Shown: piece by piece, positions 12,790 to 24,759 of the stretch
Layout of the letters: each line of letters opens with the position of its first letter
How positions within the stretch are numbered: position 1 is the first letter of the stretch
DNA from: Akebia trifoliata
Taxonomy: Eukaryota; Streptophyta; Magnoliopsida; Ranunculales; Lardizabalaceae
Direction of reading: 5' to 3'
DNA length: 64,000 bases
Assembly: GCA_017979445.1 (NCBI GenBank)
Contig: CM030718.1
Coordinates: forward strand, 28,515,021-28,579,020
Made by a program: the position numbers and the translations under genes
Notes under the pieces: generated by a model
Databases searched by the model: none
Told to the model about the DNA's origin: nothing
Seen by the model: only the letters and a program-made list of their open reading frames with translations

Positions 12790-14467
12790 TTTTTAGGCAT
12801 ACAAACATGCTTGACAGTATTTTGTATCTATGGTGCAAACATCTTAAATTGTTTACCACAAGCACATATGATGTACCTTAAGGGATACTATGTGGATGAC
12901 TCACATTGAAATCCCGGCATTTTCTGATAGACAGTCTCTCCTAAACACATTGAGTTTAATTTACATTTTCTTATAATATGCTTTACTACTTTGTGGATAC
13001 TATTTCCTGATCCACCTTAAGGGATCAAAGATTAGCTTACGTACTTCAATTTGACAAAGTTCTGTAATAGAGAGAATGCGTACCTTTTTACCTTTGATCA
13101 ATACCCTACTTATAGAGAATCATTGTTCTGATTTGATTACCTAATTGATCCTTAACCAAATAAGGAAATTCAGCTCAATTAGATGTCTATCTATTGTCAC
13201 AAGGGACCCCCATTGCAAATGTCATTAAGTTATCAAGGTCTATAAGATTTAAACAAATCAAACATCCTTATATATCGTATTACAACCGTGGGCATCATCA
13301 TACAATCATATATAATCGATTGTAGCTGATTTTCCATCCACATGGTGTGGTCAGAAGTATTAGTCCAAGGTGAGAGTTTGATTATAGGCTTACTTAAGTC
13401 AATGCGTTAAAACAAGATTTTGAGGTAGATTTAACACGTTTAGTGGGATCAAAGTTGAATACGTTATAAATAAGAAAAAAAAAATGTTGTCCTATTCCTA
13501 CAAGTCATCCATTTTCTATCATAGATTAAAAAATTACGAGATTGTGTTCAATGAAATACACAAAATCAATTTGAATCAATAAATTCAATTGATAAACAAG
13601 TAATGACTTGAAGAAGATGTAAAGTAAAGAACTAGAAAATAATTAAGAGATAAAAGAAAAATTAATCGATATATTTTAATTATTGAATTTCGTTTTGCAA
13701 GTTCCTTACATAGAAAACTTCATCATAACAACTTATCAACATTTTAAAATAGTAAAAAAATAAATTTCCTAATCCATCTATAACATAATACTTACTTTCT
13801 AAACCAATTAAAACTCAATTTTGACACTTCTAAGCATTTTTAATTATAGCTTAAATAATAAGAGCAAATTTAGACAAAAATAGAAATCTTATTAAAACTA
13901 GAAAATAAAAATCCTATTATAACTAAAAAATAGAAATAAATCCTACTAGAACTATAGATGTCCTACATAGGTTTCTAAAATGCGGGTCTCCAAAATCCTA
14001 CTTGATAAGATGTTGTGGATGTTGGACTATTAGGTTTTGAAGTGTTGTAACAAGGCATGATGTGTTGTAATGGTGGATGTTGGATTTGATTATATAAAAC
14101 GTTTGAGTTAGATTTGTTATATATATAGGGTGAAGCAAAGTGCAACTTATTACAATCCTTCAAACCTAGTACTGTTAGGGTCTGTTTGTCTAGAACAAAC
14201 ATTGCTTTACATATCACGAATAGGATTTTCCGTTATCTTATGGTGAAAACGTTTAGCCTGATTAGCTTTCATATTGTTTGTCTGACTTGATCCTAATATG
14301 ATTTTAGTCTGCATATTATTTGTCCGATATTGGTGTGAATCTCTTCTGATGTAATAATATTTTAAATTCAAATTTGATATGAAATTATAACTCCAAAATA
14401 AGTACCACAAAATAAAATCTTAAAACAAAAATTTATATTCTAATTAAAAGTAAAAATATATTTCATC
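12790..14467. other. Intergenic spacer between duplication copies
   Basis: I see no gene. The sequence is AT-rich. It ends where similarity to the window start begins (14,468), so it holds the 3' flank of the CHX gene and the boundary of the tandem duplication. Short open frames at 13,975-14,410 show no recognisable domain. Confidence 0.5.
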
Positions 14468-15505
14468 ATGTGGCATCCAAAAACATGATCCTAATTGGGG
14501 GACACAAATGTAGAGGACAAAACTTATGAACTTTTAAATAAAATAATTAAAAAATATTATTTTCACTGTTAAATTTTAATTTTAAATTTGGTTAGCAGTC
14601 CATTTTAAAAACCTTATGAATATATTTTTTTTTCAGAATTTTTCCATGAAATGTAGAGGACTGTGTAATTGGATTGCCAAGGTGGGTAATCCATTGAGCT
14701 CACATAACCTTAGTAAGATTTGAAATCTTAGTAGGTTAGTTAAGAAAGTGATTTTTTATACAACGACATAAAGCAACTTTGATATAAAAAAGAAAAACAC
14801 TTTCATGACTAATTTGACATAGATCACCACATTGGCAATCGAACATCACAACAAGAAGCTTATAGATTTCATGGAAAAAATCATATATAAAAAAATAAAT
14901 AAATAAATAAAAATCTGTTTTAACCTTCATCCAAGGTGTTGAAAATGGACCGTTACCTAACTCCCAAATCTAAAACTAAAATTCAATGGTGAAAAATAAC
15001 AATCTTTTTTTATTTTCAGACGTTTTTGGAATTTTCTCCTCTACATGCTTGTGGCATTGGATCATGTATTTGGATGCCACAATGAAAGCTCACAGCCCAT
15101 AGTAAGATTTAAAATCTTGCGAAGATAGTCATGCTAGTCTAACTCTTATTTTTTCTCAACCATTTGACACATGCAAACGTGTCAAGACTTAAAAAAACAC
15201 TATAGGCAAGAAATTGTGTGTTTAGTGAAGAGAGAATAAATATGAGAAAACAAAATAAAATCTTTTTTTTATTCCTTTGTTAAAATAGAAGTTTCATGGG
15301 ACTCTTCTATCCCCGTTTTTTAGTCCTGTTAATCTATCGATTGATTACGTTAATTCATGTTTATTTTCTCTATGTGTGAAACAAACACAATATTAATGGA
15401 TAGAATATCTTACACGCCGACTTTGATTCATTAATACTTTTCATTTTAAGGGGTATCAAATATAGATGGAGAAATGCAAATAAGGGCTTTCATGGCATTG
15501 AAAGT

Positions 15506-16405
15506 AGGGGTGCAACTTAATTCGGTTCAAACCGAGAACCGAACCAATTCGTGAGTTTTGAATTGGATTGGTTCGGTTTTAACTGAATAACGGTTCAATT
15601 TCGGATTAAAAAAATCAAGAACCGATACATTCGGTTCGATTTTCGGTTCAATGTTTGTAAATAACCGAACCAAACCGAGAACCGAACTAAAATAATTTTT
15701 AAAAATAAAATAGAGAAAACCCTAACCCTCTCTACTCTCTCTCTCTCTCGCTCTCTCTCTCTCTCTCGTCTCTCGTCTCTGCGACGGCTGTGACTTGCGA
15801 CAGTGCGAGCTGCGACTTGCGACAGTGCGAGTTGCGATGCGGCTCTCTCTCTCCCCATCTCTCTCTCTCGTCTCTACGATGACCGATGCCTCTCTCTCTC
15901 TCTCGTCTCTGCAACCTGAGACGATCGGTGCCTCACTGCTTCTCTCTCTATCGTCTCTACGACCTGAGAAGATCGATGCCTCACTGCCTCTCTCTCTGTG
16001 ACGACCAGTGCCTCTCTCTCTCTATCGTCTCTGCGACATGCAACGATCAATGCCTCTCTCTCTATATCGTCTCTGCGATTTGGGACGACCGGTGCCTCAT
16101 TGCCTCTCTTTCTCTCTCTGCGGCTGCGAGTTGCCTTTAATTGCGTCGGCGGTGGATGATCTCTCTCTCTCTCTCTTAAGTTGCAAAAACAGATGGGAGA
16201 GATGATGTAAGATTCGATTGGAAAAGAGGGAAAGAGGCAACCCATGGGACCGAACAGAACCAAACCGAATTAAGTTCGGTTTGGGTTGGTTTGGTTCTAG
16301 ATTAATTCGGTTCGGTTCAGGTTCTCTTATAATAGAACCGATCTTGGTCGGTTCGGTTCTGATTTTACTCTAAACCGAACCAACCCGAACCAAGTTGCAC
16401 CCCTA
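15506..16405. mobile_element. MULE-like non-autonomous element, 9-bp TSD
   Basis: The 900-bp element is flanked by ATTGAAAGT on both sides (15,497-15,505 and 16,406-16,414). The left copy at about 935-955 has the unoccupied site. The ends are inverted: AGGGGTGCAACTT on the left, and the reverse complement of AAGTTGCACCCCTA on the right. They are followed by long stretches rich in the repeat GGTTCGGTT or its complement. A 9-bp TSD points to the Mutator superfamily. The core (about 15,735-16,180) is a CT-rich degenerate minisatellite. No transposase is present. Confidence 0.8.
15735..16180. repeat. CT-rich degenerate minisatellite
   Basis: It consists of repeated units of CT microsatellite followed by sequence resembling CGTCTCTGCGACCTGAGACG and a GATCGATGCCTCACTGC-like tail, with variable unit length. 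The array forms the core of the MULE-like element and gives rise to several spurious open frames rich in Ser/Leu or Arg/Glu. Confidence 0.7.
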
Positions 16406-16734
16406 ATTGAAAGTCATGTAAATGTGCAATCTATTGTTATTCGGATGTCGTTTAAATGTGAGGAATGTGAGGTAGATGATATGAAGCGACCAAAAGATAA
16501 AAGGAAACAAACCAATGGAGGGAGTGAGTGGGAACACTTACACTACGTGAAAAACGCAAATTTTCATAAAAAAATTTGTTGGGCCTGGCCTGTCGAGTTT
16601 TAAAACCCAAACTCCGCGGCCCGTGGACCACATTTTTTACTGTTTCTCTAGACCTCTCTCTCTCTTTCTCTCTCTCTCTGTCTGTTACTATTACTGTTAC
16701 TGTTTCTCTTTCTCTTTCTCTGCCTCTCACAGAC

Positions 16735-17065
16735 ATCGATCGATCGATCGAACTCGTCCTTTATCTCTCTCTCTCTCTCTCTCTCTCTCTATTACGGTTT
16801 CTCTTTCTCTCTGCCTCTCTCATAGACATCGATCGATCGACCTCTCACAATCTCTTTCTCTCACAGTCTCTGTCTCGGTCGACCTCGCCTTTTATCTCTC
16901 TGGATCGATCGATCGACGTATCCATCATTTTTTCACAATCGCTATCTCGATCGATCGACCTCTCCATCTTTCTCTCGCAGTCTCTTTCTCGATCGATCTC
17001 TTTTTCGATCTATCTCCCTCGATAGATCTCATCTCCCACTCTATTTGATCGATCGATCTCGATCT
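16735..17065. repeat. GATCGATC-rich/CT repeat near the left end of element III
   Basis: Short palindromic GATCGATC blocks recur about ten times between CT-rich stretches. An equivalent region follows the left end of element IV (about 18,600-18,960). The position just inside the terminal repeats fits CACTA subterminal repeats that bind transposase, or a captured 5' leader. Open frames here are compositional artefacts. Confidence 0.55.
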
Positions 17066-18451
17066 AGATTGGTCAGAGATAGCTCGAATTGATCAGGTTG
17101 GTCACAAAGGGACTCTCACCTACTGCATCACCTCACGCAACAAGGCAAGAATCATTACGACTTCGGGTTAGGTATTCTCTCTAATCCCTATTTTCGTTAT
17201 ATAGGCTGTATTAAGATTTTTCATCCGATATATTTAGATTTGGATTGAAGATTTAAGTTTTTTATCCGATGTATTTAGATTTTGATAGAAGATTTAGGTT
17301 TTTTATCCGATGTATTTCGTATCAATCTCGATACCTAGAATGGAGTTGCAGTGATACAATCTATTGTAATTTTAGATTTTGATATAATTTTAATATTTCC
17401 CCGCATATTATGTGATCTTCATATCCCTGTTGTAATGAGACATGGTTGATCCAGAATCGTTCCATTATCTTATTAAATCTCAAATCCTAGATCTAAACTC
17501 TAATGGATTATTAGATTGGATCATATTAGATTTCAGGTCCAATCCAATCCATCTACACCTAGTCTTGTTTTCCACATTATTATTTTTCCCATCAATATTC
17601 AAATCCCTCACTCCATATCCATGTATATCAACAATAATAGAAGTTCTTTGAGGGTTTCCTGGTAGAATATTAAAATAGGAGGAAATATCCCAATTCCATT
17701 TATCCAGTAAAGCTAGTCCACCACCAACTCCACATTGCAAATGTAGGATAGGAGTAGGGGAACATGATTGTACTTCGACAACTATAGCCACAGTTCAAAC
17801 TAGGCCTTTGTATTTTTAGCTTTGGGTACTGATATACGAGCAGAGGGCATCTGGTTGAAGGACTTGTATGTGAGTCAGCGCAAGTTCAGTTGCTTTCATG
17901 ATTACTTTCTGCTACTGCTAGTTAATTGAATTAAACATTGTTCTTTTCGAACCAGAAATGTATCTTCTGTTGTTTAACAAGATAGTCTGTTTTTTTTAAT
18001 GGAAGAATTAACATTTAATAGCTACCTGAAGATAAAAACTTAGAACTAACCATCAAGTTATATGGGATCAGTAATAGATGGATTGCTTCCATGATGGATT
18101 ATATGGTTCAAGAATTGTGCACATTGCTTTCCACCACGAATGTCACCTTTTTTACTCATCCAAAAATGTTTGTGGATTCGTCCAATATTTTAAAAACCTT
18201 AGCTGATTTTTCTTTTCGTTTAATAGTTTAAATGTTTAACTTAAATACAGTCGTGCTGGCTGGAACCTCAAGCATCTATGATTCCAGCCTGAGGTCACTT
18301 CAGCATTAGTCTATAAAATAAGATTTTGAAATTTTTGGCATCTTCTAATGCAGATCATAAACAAGAATAACAATTATTTTTATTTTAAAACATATACACA
18401 ATCATGTTCACATCAGTTTGGAGGGCTTGAGTCCTAATCCGTACGAGTTAC
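17066..18451. other. Left internal part of element III, no gene recognised
   Basis: The sequence near 17,060-17,175 looks like an exon/intron boundary (a GGTATTC-type donor), possibly a captured 5' leader. An unrecognised minus-strand frame covers 17,480-17,791. I can assign no family. Confidence 0.35.
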
Positions 18452-18599
18452 CACTACGTGAAAATCACAATTTTTTCTAAAACAATTTGTTGGGCCTGGC
18501 CCGTCGAATTTTAAACCCGAAATTTCGCGGCCCATGGACCACGTTTTCGGTCGAATTTTAAACCCGAACGCTGCCCCTCTTTCCCTCTGTCGCAGTCGA

Positions 18600-18960
18600 T
18601 TTGTTTCTCTCCCTCTCTCACAGTCGATCGATCGACCTCACTCTCTGTCTCACTCAATCTCACAGTCGAATCTTACTGTTTCTCTCCCTCTCTCACAGTC
18701 GAATCTTACTGTCTCTCTCTCACAGTCGATCGATCGACCTCTCACTCTCTGCCTCTCTCTCTATCTCACTCAATCGATCGATCTCTCCATTGCTTTCTCA
18801 CCGTCAATCGATTTCTCTCCCTGTCTCCCTCAATCTCATCTCTATATCGATCTCATCTCTGGTTCGATGTCATCGCTCAATCGCTCTCTATTTGATAGCT
18901 CGAAGAGATCTCTCGATCTCTCAAGATTGGAAACGATGGAGTGATCTGTTGTTTTTGAAG
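18600..18960. repeat. CT-rich/GATCGATC repeat near the left end of element IV
   Basis: CT-rich sequence with repeated CACAGTCGATCGATCGACC-like blocks, equivalent to 16,735-17,065 of element III. It lies just inside the left terminus and ends near a possible GT splice donor at about 18,961. Confidence 0.55.
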
Positions 18961-19654
18961 GTGATTCTCTCTCTCTATCAGGTTGATGGATCTATAGCGT
19001 TGTTCAGATTGATGAGGATGAGATCTAGGGTTTTGGATTTCACAAAATATATTAATTTTGATTTTTTGTTTCCCAAATGTGTTAATTTTATACGAAACAA
19101 AACCTAAAAACAAATAAAAATTTGATGATTGAATCTTTGATCTAATGTTTCTGACCAACATCTCAGGTTTTTATTTTTAATAATATTAATTCTGATTGAT
19201 TGTGCAGACTTACAGTGTTACTTGTTCTACCAAATACTGGATTCTGAACTCATTACAGGTAAAGTCTCCAACCTGAATAAAATCATGTTTATTTTCACAA
19301 CCTAAAAAAACTGAGGGTATGTTTGGTAACACTTCTGAAGTCTGAAGTCTGAAGTCTGAAGTCTGAAATCTGAAGTCTGAAATCTGAAATCTGGAATCTT
19401 ATTCTAGAAAAGTTGTTTGTTTATAACTTTTAAGAGCTTCTGGTTACAAATAGAATTTTAAAACATAATGGTCATTTTGACAACATTACCCTTTTATAAT
19501 TCTAATAAATTGTTTTTACCAAAAACCATAACATGTTACACATAATGAAACCATCAACATATTTCAAATTAAATAATCCAAAAGTATTGTTTTTAAATTG
19601 AATTCATACTTGAGAAATTACATTCTAACAAAGTAATACTCAAAAAATAAACAA

Positions 19655-20978
19655 TCATTCATTTTCTAGTTGAATTGCAATTTGATCACGTAAAGTGATC
19701 ATATCAGCTTGTGCTTGCGATGAGAATATGTCATTATAACATGGTGGATCATGTGATGGTTCGGATTCTACTAAAGAATTACTCTCTTCGTCGACATCAA
19801 CTTCATATTGTCGAAACAACTCATCATGGAGAGAAACACGACGTAAGAAATTGTGTATTGCCATGCATGCAATAACAATGTCCCGTTGAGTGTGGTAATC
19901 ATATGAAGGCATTATGTTCAAAATTGGGAATCTTTTTTTCCATACACCAAAGGTCCTCTCAATGACATTCCTTAATCGAGCGTGTGCATGATTAAATTTC
20001 TCCTTTCTACCCATTGCACGCTTTCCTCGATATGTTCTTAACCAATAGCGTGTGTTACGATATGGAGTCATAAAACCTCTAGTGTGTGTGTATGCAGCGT
20101 CGCATAAATAATACATATCTGCAACAAATATAAAACATATGTAAAATTTATATTATTGATTATAAGATTAATTTCAAAAATATAATTTGAAAATACATAC
20201 CTGGAGGAGGTATTGGAAAATTGTTAATCGGGTTACGCAGTGTCTCATTTAATACCCTCGAGTCATGTGCAATTCCTTCCCATCCAGCCATCACATATAT
20301 GAACTTCATATCAAAATCACACACCGCCATTACATTTTGAAAACATTTTCCCTGTCCCCTTCCTCTAAATGGGACTTGTTGATCAAGCAGAATGTGCGCA
20401 TCAATTAGTGTGCCATCTAATGCACCGACAGCATCCTTAAATGGCCCTTCTCTCAAATGTACATGAGATCGAATTTCTCCCATTGGCTTGTCAAATGCTG
20501 GGGGGACTATTATCTCTCGTGCAAACTGTATCATTGCATCTAACACTTCATGAAAATACCTACTTACGGTTTCTCCAGAATGTTGGAATCGATATTTTAC
20601 TAATCGATTCCGACAATTATGACATATTGTCATAAAAAACATTGCCATTTTCTCTTCTACGTCTATATATCTACTATCATTTAACCAATTTTTATCTCGA
20701 AAATATTGACATAATTGTACAAAAGCATTCTTCTCTATCCTAAATATCTCGTACATTTGTGTTGAAGATCCTTCCAAAAGTTCTCGCACATATGCCTTGC
20801 TAGAAAGTGATGATGTGCACAACCTTTGTCGAACATTTATACGATTTTTAAGTTTAAGCATAAAAAGTAATGTTACCAATCTCATCAACAACCATTGTTT
20901 TGGCGTCATTATCATTAAACACAATGAAAAATTAAAAAAAGTTAGTATTAATTGAAGCTGTAAAAAAAGATTTTTCAA
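19655..20978 (-). CDS. Harbinger DDE transposase
   Basis: Two exons on the minus strand: about 20,978 (or an internal ATG near 20,915) to 20,201, and 20,118-19,655. They are joined across a GT-AG intron of 82 bases that keeps the frame. Catalytic acidic positions are visible: Asp in VGALDGT, Asp in AHDSRV (both exon 1) and Glu in VIERTFG (exon 2), the DDE triad of the DDE_4/PIF-Harbinger nuclease. The following IACMAIHNFLR segment is also typical. No stop or frameshift interrupts it. The N-terminal start is uncertain because the upstream codons are hydrophobic and unlike the family. Confidence 0.88.
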
Positions 20979-21223
20979 ACATGCAATCTATTTAGTAAGT
21001 TAAAACATGCATATTCGATTAGGTAACAAGATAATAATTCCAATTAAACAATCAAAAATTTCATAATATCATCAATGATAATAACTCCAAAAAAATCATC
21101 TATATTAACTATAAAAAAATATCAAAATTTAAAAATAACCATCCACAGTAACTATCCAAAAATATCAAAATATCAAAATAACCAATACATCATTGATTTT
21201 TATTAAAAAAATGTTTGACTTAA

Positions 21224-22239
21224 CTAATTATTTACAATAAACTCCAAAAATTGAACCCTCTCTGCTTCATTATCCAAGTCCATAAATGCGTATTCCAATT
21301 TCGGTAGTTGTGCAAATTTCAATATAGCAACATGATAAGTATGAATACTTATCACTCCTAAGTTCTTCAAATCCTTCATAACTTCATTCACATCTTTAAA
21401 ACAAGGTCCCTTGTTAGCCTCTTCTTTATTAATCTGTTCTTCGATGACATTAATAAGTCTTTCCAAGTTTTTTTCAATAGTGTCACCACTATTCGAATTC
21501 CTACGTTTCTTCTTCATCGGACCTTGTGATGTATTCTCTTCAAGTGGGGTATTAGGGGTGCCTTCCACACTTACACCTTGGAAGTATGTATCCCCTTCCC
21601 CTAAAAATGAGTCACCATAAGTGTCTTCAGCGTCCAAATTTGTGTACTCCATAGGTTCAGGACCATTCACATCGCTATCAACAGTAGGGCGCGGGATCGA
21701 TGAGAAGGGGCTCCATGCTTTATCGCCATTTGAAAGAGTACTTTCAAATACACCCATCATCAATTCAGCATCTACAAGAGGTTTGTTCCTAAACTTCTTA
21801 GCTTCGGGAATTCTCTATTTCAAACAATAATATAAAAATAATTAGACTAAGTCTAGTTAATCAAGTTAAAAATATGTACGTAAGATTAGAGACTTGCCTC
21901 TAAGACATCATCCCACTTCTGCGGAGGCCAATTTATAGTATTGATATCCGCACTAAGCCCATGCCTGGACAATCCAACAAGTTTTCGCCATATGTTGTAA
22001 TCAGCCCTCAAGTAATCATATTGATTCTTGAACACTTTATGATTAAAATTCACTCCCCATGCCTTATTGAATTCAGATTCTAATCTTTTCCATGAAGCAC
22101 TGGTAAGAAATACTCCTCTGTACCCTTCCTTGTTCACCTCACTTAAGCACAACTCAAGAAAGTGTTTCCTTTTCGATTGGTCTGTAGAAAAGTCTGCTCT
22201 ATCAACACTCTTTTCTTTATCTTTATTTTTGTGAGCCAT
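21224..22239 (-). CDS. Harbinger Myb/SANT-like partner protein
   Basis: ATG at 22,239-22,237. Exon 1 runs to about 21,900 and encodes a trihelix/Myb-like domain with the tryptophans SASWKRLE, YNIWRKLVG and WPPQKWDDV. Exon 2 runs from about 21,813 to the stop at 21,224. The donor after VLE reads GCAAGT, so the intron is GC-AG rather than GT-AG. Exon 2 has a KKKRR basic cluster (possible nuclear signal) and an acidic C-terminal end. In this superfamily the protein binds element ends and imports the transposase into the nucleus. It lies upstream of the transposase in the same orientation. Confidence 0.8.
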
Positions 22240-22839
22240 ATCTATGAATAACAATGAAATGAAAGTATAAATCAAATGGAGCCAATACCACAACAATATA
22301 TCTAATGACCGAGCTTTATGCAAGAAGAAAAATAAAAAAGAATGAATGAAAGATGTTAAAAAGGGTTCGATTTCTACTTTTTATTCGATTTCTCCATAAT
22401 AGGTTCGGTTGGTTGTTTGAAATTTTGATTTTTGTTATTGTTATTGTTTCATTATTTCACAATTACAAATCTTAGAAGATTTTTATTTTTAATGGATCTT
22501 TGTTTTAATTTTTCATCGTAAATTTATATATGTGGGGAGTTCAAACTTTAACATGATGATCTCAACAAATAATAGATATTGGAATATAGGAAGAATCCCA
22601 ATAATATTCAAATTTCAGGATTAATTTATATATGTGAGGAGTGTAAACTTTAACATGGTGGTCTCAACAAATAATGATATTGGAATATAGGAAGAATCAC
22701 AATAATAGACATGCATTATCATAGATGATTTTCACCCATATATTAAGAAAACACATATGTTTTCTATGTATGGCACGCAGCCCATACATATGTCAAGTCG
22801 TTTTATATGTATGGCACGCAGCCCAATATGTTTGTTTTT

Positions 22840-23745
22840 CCAGTAAACACTGGTTATGGTTAAAAAAATCTGAAACTATGGTTATGGTTAAAATATTTGA
22901 AATTATGGTTAAAAAATCTGAACCAATTCTTTTTGGATTGTTTTCCAATAAACACTAGTTAAAAAATCTGAAACTATGGTTATGGTTAAAAAATCTGAAG
23001 TTATGGTTAAAAAATTTGAATCAATTCTTTTTGGATTGTTTTCCAATAAACACTGGTTAAAAAATCTAAAACTATGGTTATGATTAAAAAATCTGAAACT
23101 ATGATTAAAAAATCTGAAATTATGGTTATGGTTAAAAAATCTGAACCAATTCTTTTTGGATTGTTTTCCAATAAATACTGGTTAAAAAATCTAAAACTAT
23201 GGTTAAAAAATCTGAAACTATGATTAAAAAAATCTAAAACTATGGTTATGGTTAAAAAATCTGAAACTATGGTTAAAAAATCTGAACCAATTCTTTTTGG
23301 ATTGTTTTCCAATAAATACTGGTTAAAAAATCTAAAACTATGGTTAAAAAATCTGAAACTATGATTAAAAAATCTAAAACTATGGTTATGGTTAAAAAAT
23401 CTGAAACTATGATTAAAAAATCTAAAACTATGGTTATGGTTAAAAAATCTGAAACTATGGTTATGGTTAAAAAAATCTAAAACTATGGTTATGGTTAAAA
23501 AATCTGAAACTATGGTTAAAAAATTTGAAACAATACTTTTTAGATTGTTTTCCAATAAACAATGGTTAAAAAATTTGAAACTATATGATTAAAAAATCTG
23601 AAACTATGGTTATGGTTAAAAAATTTGAATCACTTCTTTTTGGATTGTTTTCCAATAAACACTGATTAAAAAATCTGGAAATATGGTTAAAAAAATTTGA
23701 AACTACATGGTAAAAAATCTGAACTAATTCTTTTTTGATTTGATT
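22840..23745. repeat. Minisatellite inside the Harbinger element
   Basis: Many tandem variants of a short unit (TATGGTTATGGTTAAAAAAT followed by CTGAAAC) form the array. A longer block containing TTTTTGGATTGTTTTCCAAT recurs about every 120 bases, giving a higher-order period. The 182-codon minus-strand frame at 23,007-23,555 is only this repeat translated (Phe/Asn/His/Ser). Confidence 0.88.
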
Positions 23746-24344
23746 TTTTCAATATTAGATTCACATGGTGTGATTAATCAAGAAAGAACAATAGAATGGT
23801 GGTAGATGCACATACCTGCGTAGGTCTTGACGGCCGAGTTGGAGAGGAAGGAGATGAAGAAGAGAGAGGAGGTAAGGGTTTAACGTTTTTTTATAAGAAA
23901 GGGATAAAAAATAGAAATATATTTTTTTATAAGGGTATTTTAGGTAAAAATAATTTTTTAAGAATTCAGAAGTATCCTCCAGCGATTTTCTATCGCTGAA
24001 TTTTTTCCGCTGAAATCAATCTCTTTTTCTGAAATCTGAAATTTAACAAACGTCTTTAACAAAGCTGAAGTCTGAATTTGAATGGTGGACCACCTCCATT
24101 CAGACTTCAGAACTGTTACCAAACACAGTCTGAGTCATTGATGATATAGATTATAGATTTAATTACAAGTAGATATTCCTTTTCTACCTGATATATAGAT
24201 TCTCATGATTTATATTCTTAGTTGTTTAAGTGTAAGGCTATAAATAGGCTAATGCATCGCAATCGGGCATTTGTTTGTCTATGTTTAGTGCGCTTGAACA
24301 ATCCAAATGAGATGCATTCTTGGCATTGCAGAGCTGAGGGACAT

Positions 24345-24433
24345 TTTCTATTTGTCAAAATCTCATACCGATATTGATTGATTAATTGACCATTAGTATG
24401 TGTTGGATTGATACGATGCAAACATAACTGTAA
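24345..24433. repeat. 89-bp direct repeat, left member
   Basis: It matches 27,705-27,793 almost base for base. The two copies flank the element II remnant. An uninterrupted relative of this sequence and its neighbourhood lies in element III at about 42,690-42,945, which supplies the empty-site version. Confidence 0.85.
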
Positions 24434-24669
24434 AGAATTTTATGTGTCTTACTCTGCCATTAATCTTTGGTAATATTTCATTAATAGCGATCTCTGTTAT
24501 TTCTGATGAATCATTCTAGCAGAAAACAGCACAATATAACATTGAGATTAGAAGTTATACAAAGCGGTCACACATTTAAGTTAGTGGGAAAGAGAAAGAA
24601 AAAAAAGAGAGATGTGTACACTGAAAAAAGGCTGCAAATAATAGAGAACTAGGGATAAAAGGCACATAC

Positions 24670-24751
24670 TTCCCCCACGATATGTGCTGGTGCCATTTGC
24701 CCTCCTCTCCTCAATGTGTACTTGCCGTCCACCAAGCTGTATTGGAGATGC
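24670..24751 (-). pseudogene. Captured exon of a G3BP-like NTF2/RRM protein
   Basis: An 82-base exon on the minus strand bounded by AG and GT encodes ASPIQLGGRQVHIEERRA and a following Gly-rich stretch. This matches the end of the RRM and start of the Gly-rich tail in plant G3BP-like proteins (NTF2 plus RRM, stress-granule associated). It is the exon that would follow the exon captured at 46,498-46,557 in element III. I see no start or neighbouring exons, so it is only a fragment. Confidence 0.7.
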
Positions 24752-24759
24752 CTACAGAG

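Larger units (their letters stand above)
19315..24130. mobile_element. PIF/Harbinger DNA transposon with both genes
   Basis: The imperfect terminal inverted repeats are GGGTATGTTTGGTAACA (left) and the reverse complement of TGTTACCAAACACAGTC (right), each followed inward by CTGAAGTCTGAA-type repeats. TGA flanks both sides (19,312-19,314 and 24,131-24,133). On the minus strand it carries the two genes typical of the superfamily, a Myb/SANT-like DNA-binding protein and a DDE transposase. Both frames are open apart from introns, so it may be autonomous. A minisatellite fills the space near the right end. Confidence 0.87.

Noticed and set aside
15595..17048. Several long frames rich in Ser/Leu or Arg/Glu on both strands
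   Set aside because: CT/GA microsatellite and GATCGATC arrays are open in several frames at once; these are compositional artefacts.
23007..23555. 182-codon minus-strand frame rich in Phe/Asn/His
   Set aside because: It is the translation of the minisatellite. Unit length and composition explain the open frame.
22760..23740. Possible CRISPR-like or satellite array
   Set aside because: There are no regular unique spacers and this is a plant nuclear transposon, so it is a simple minisatellite.
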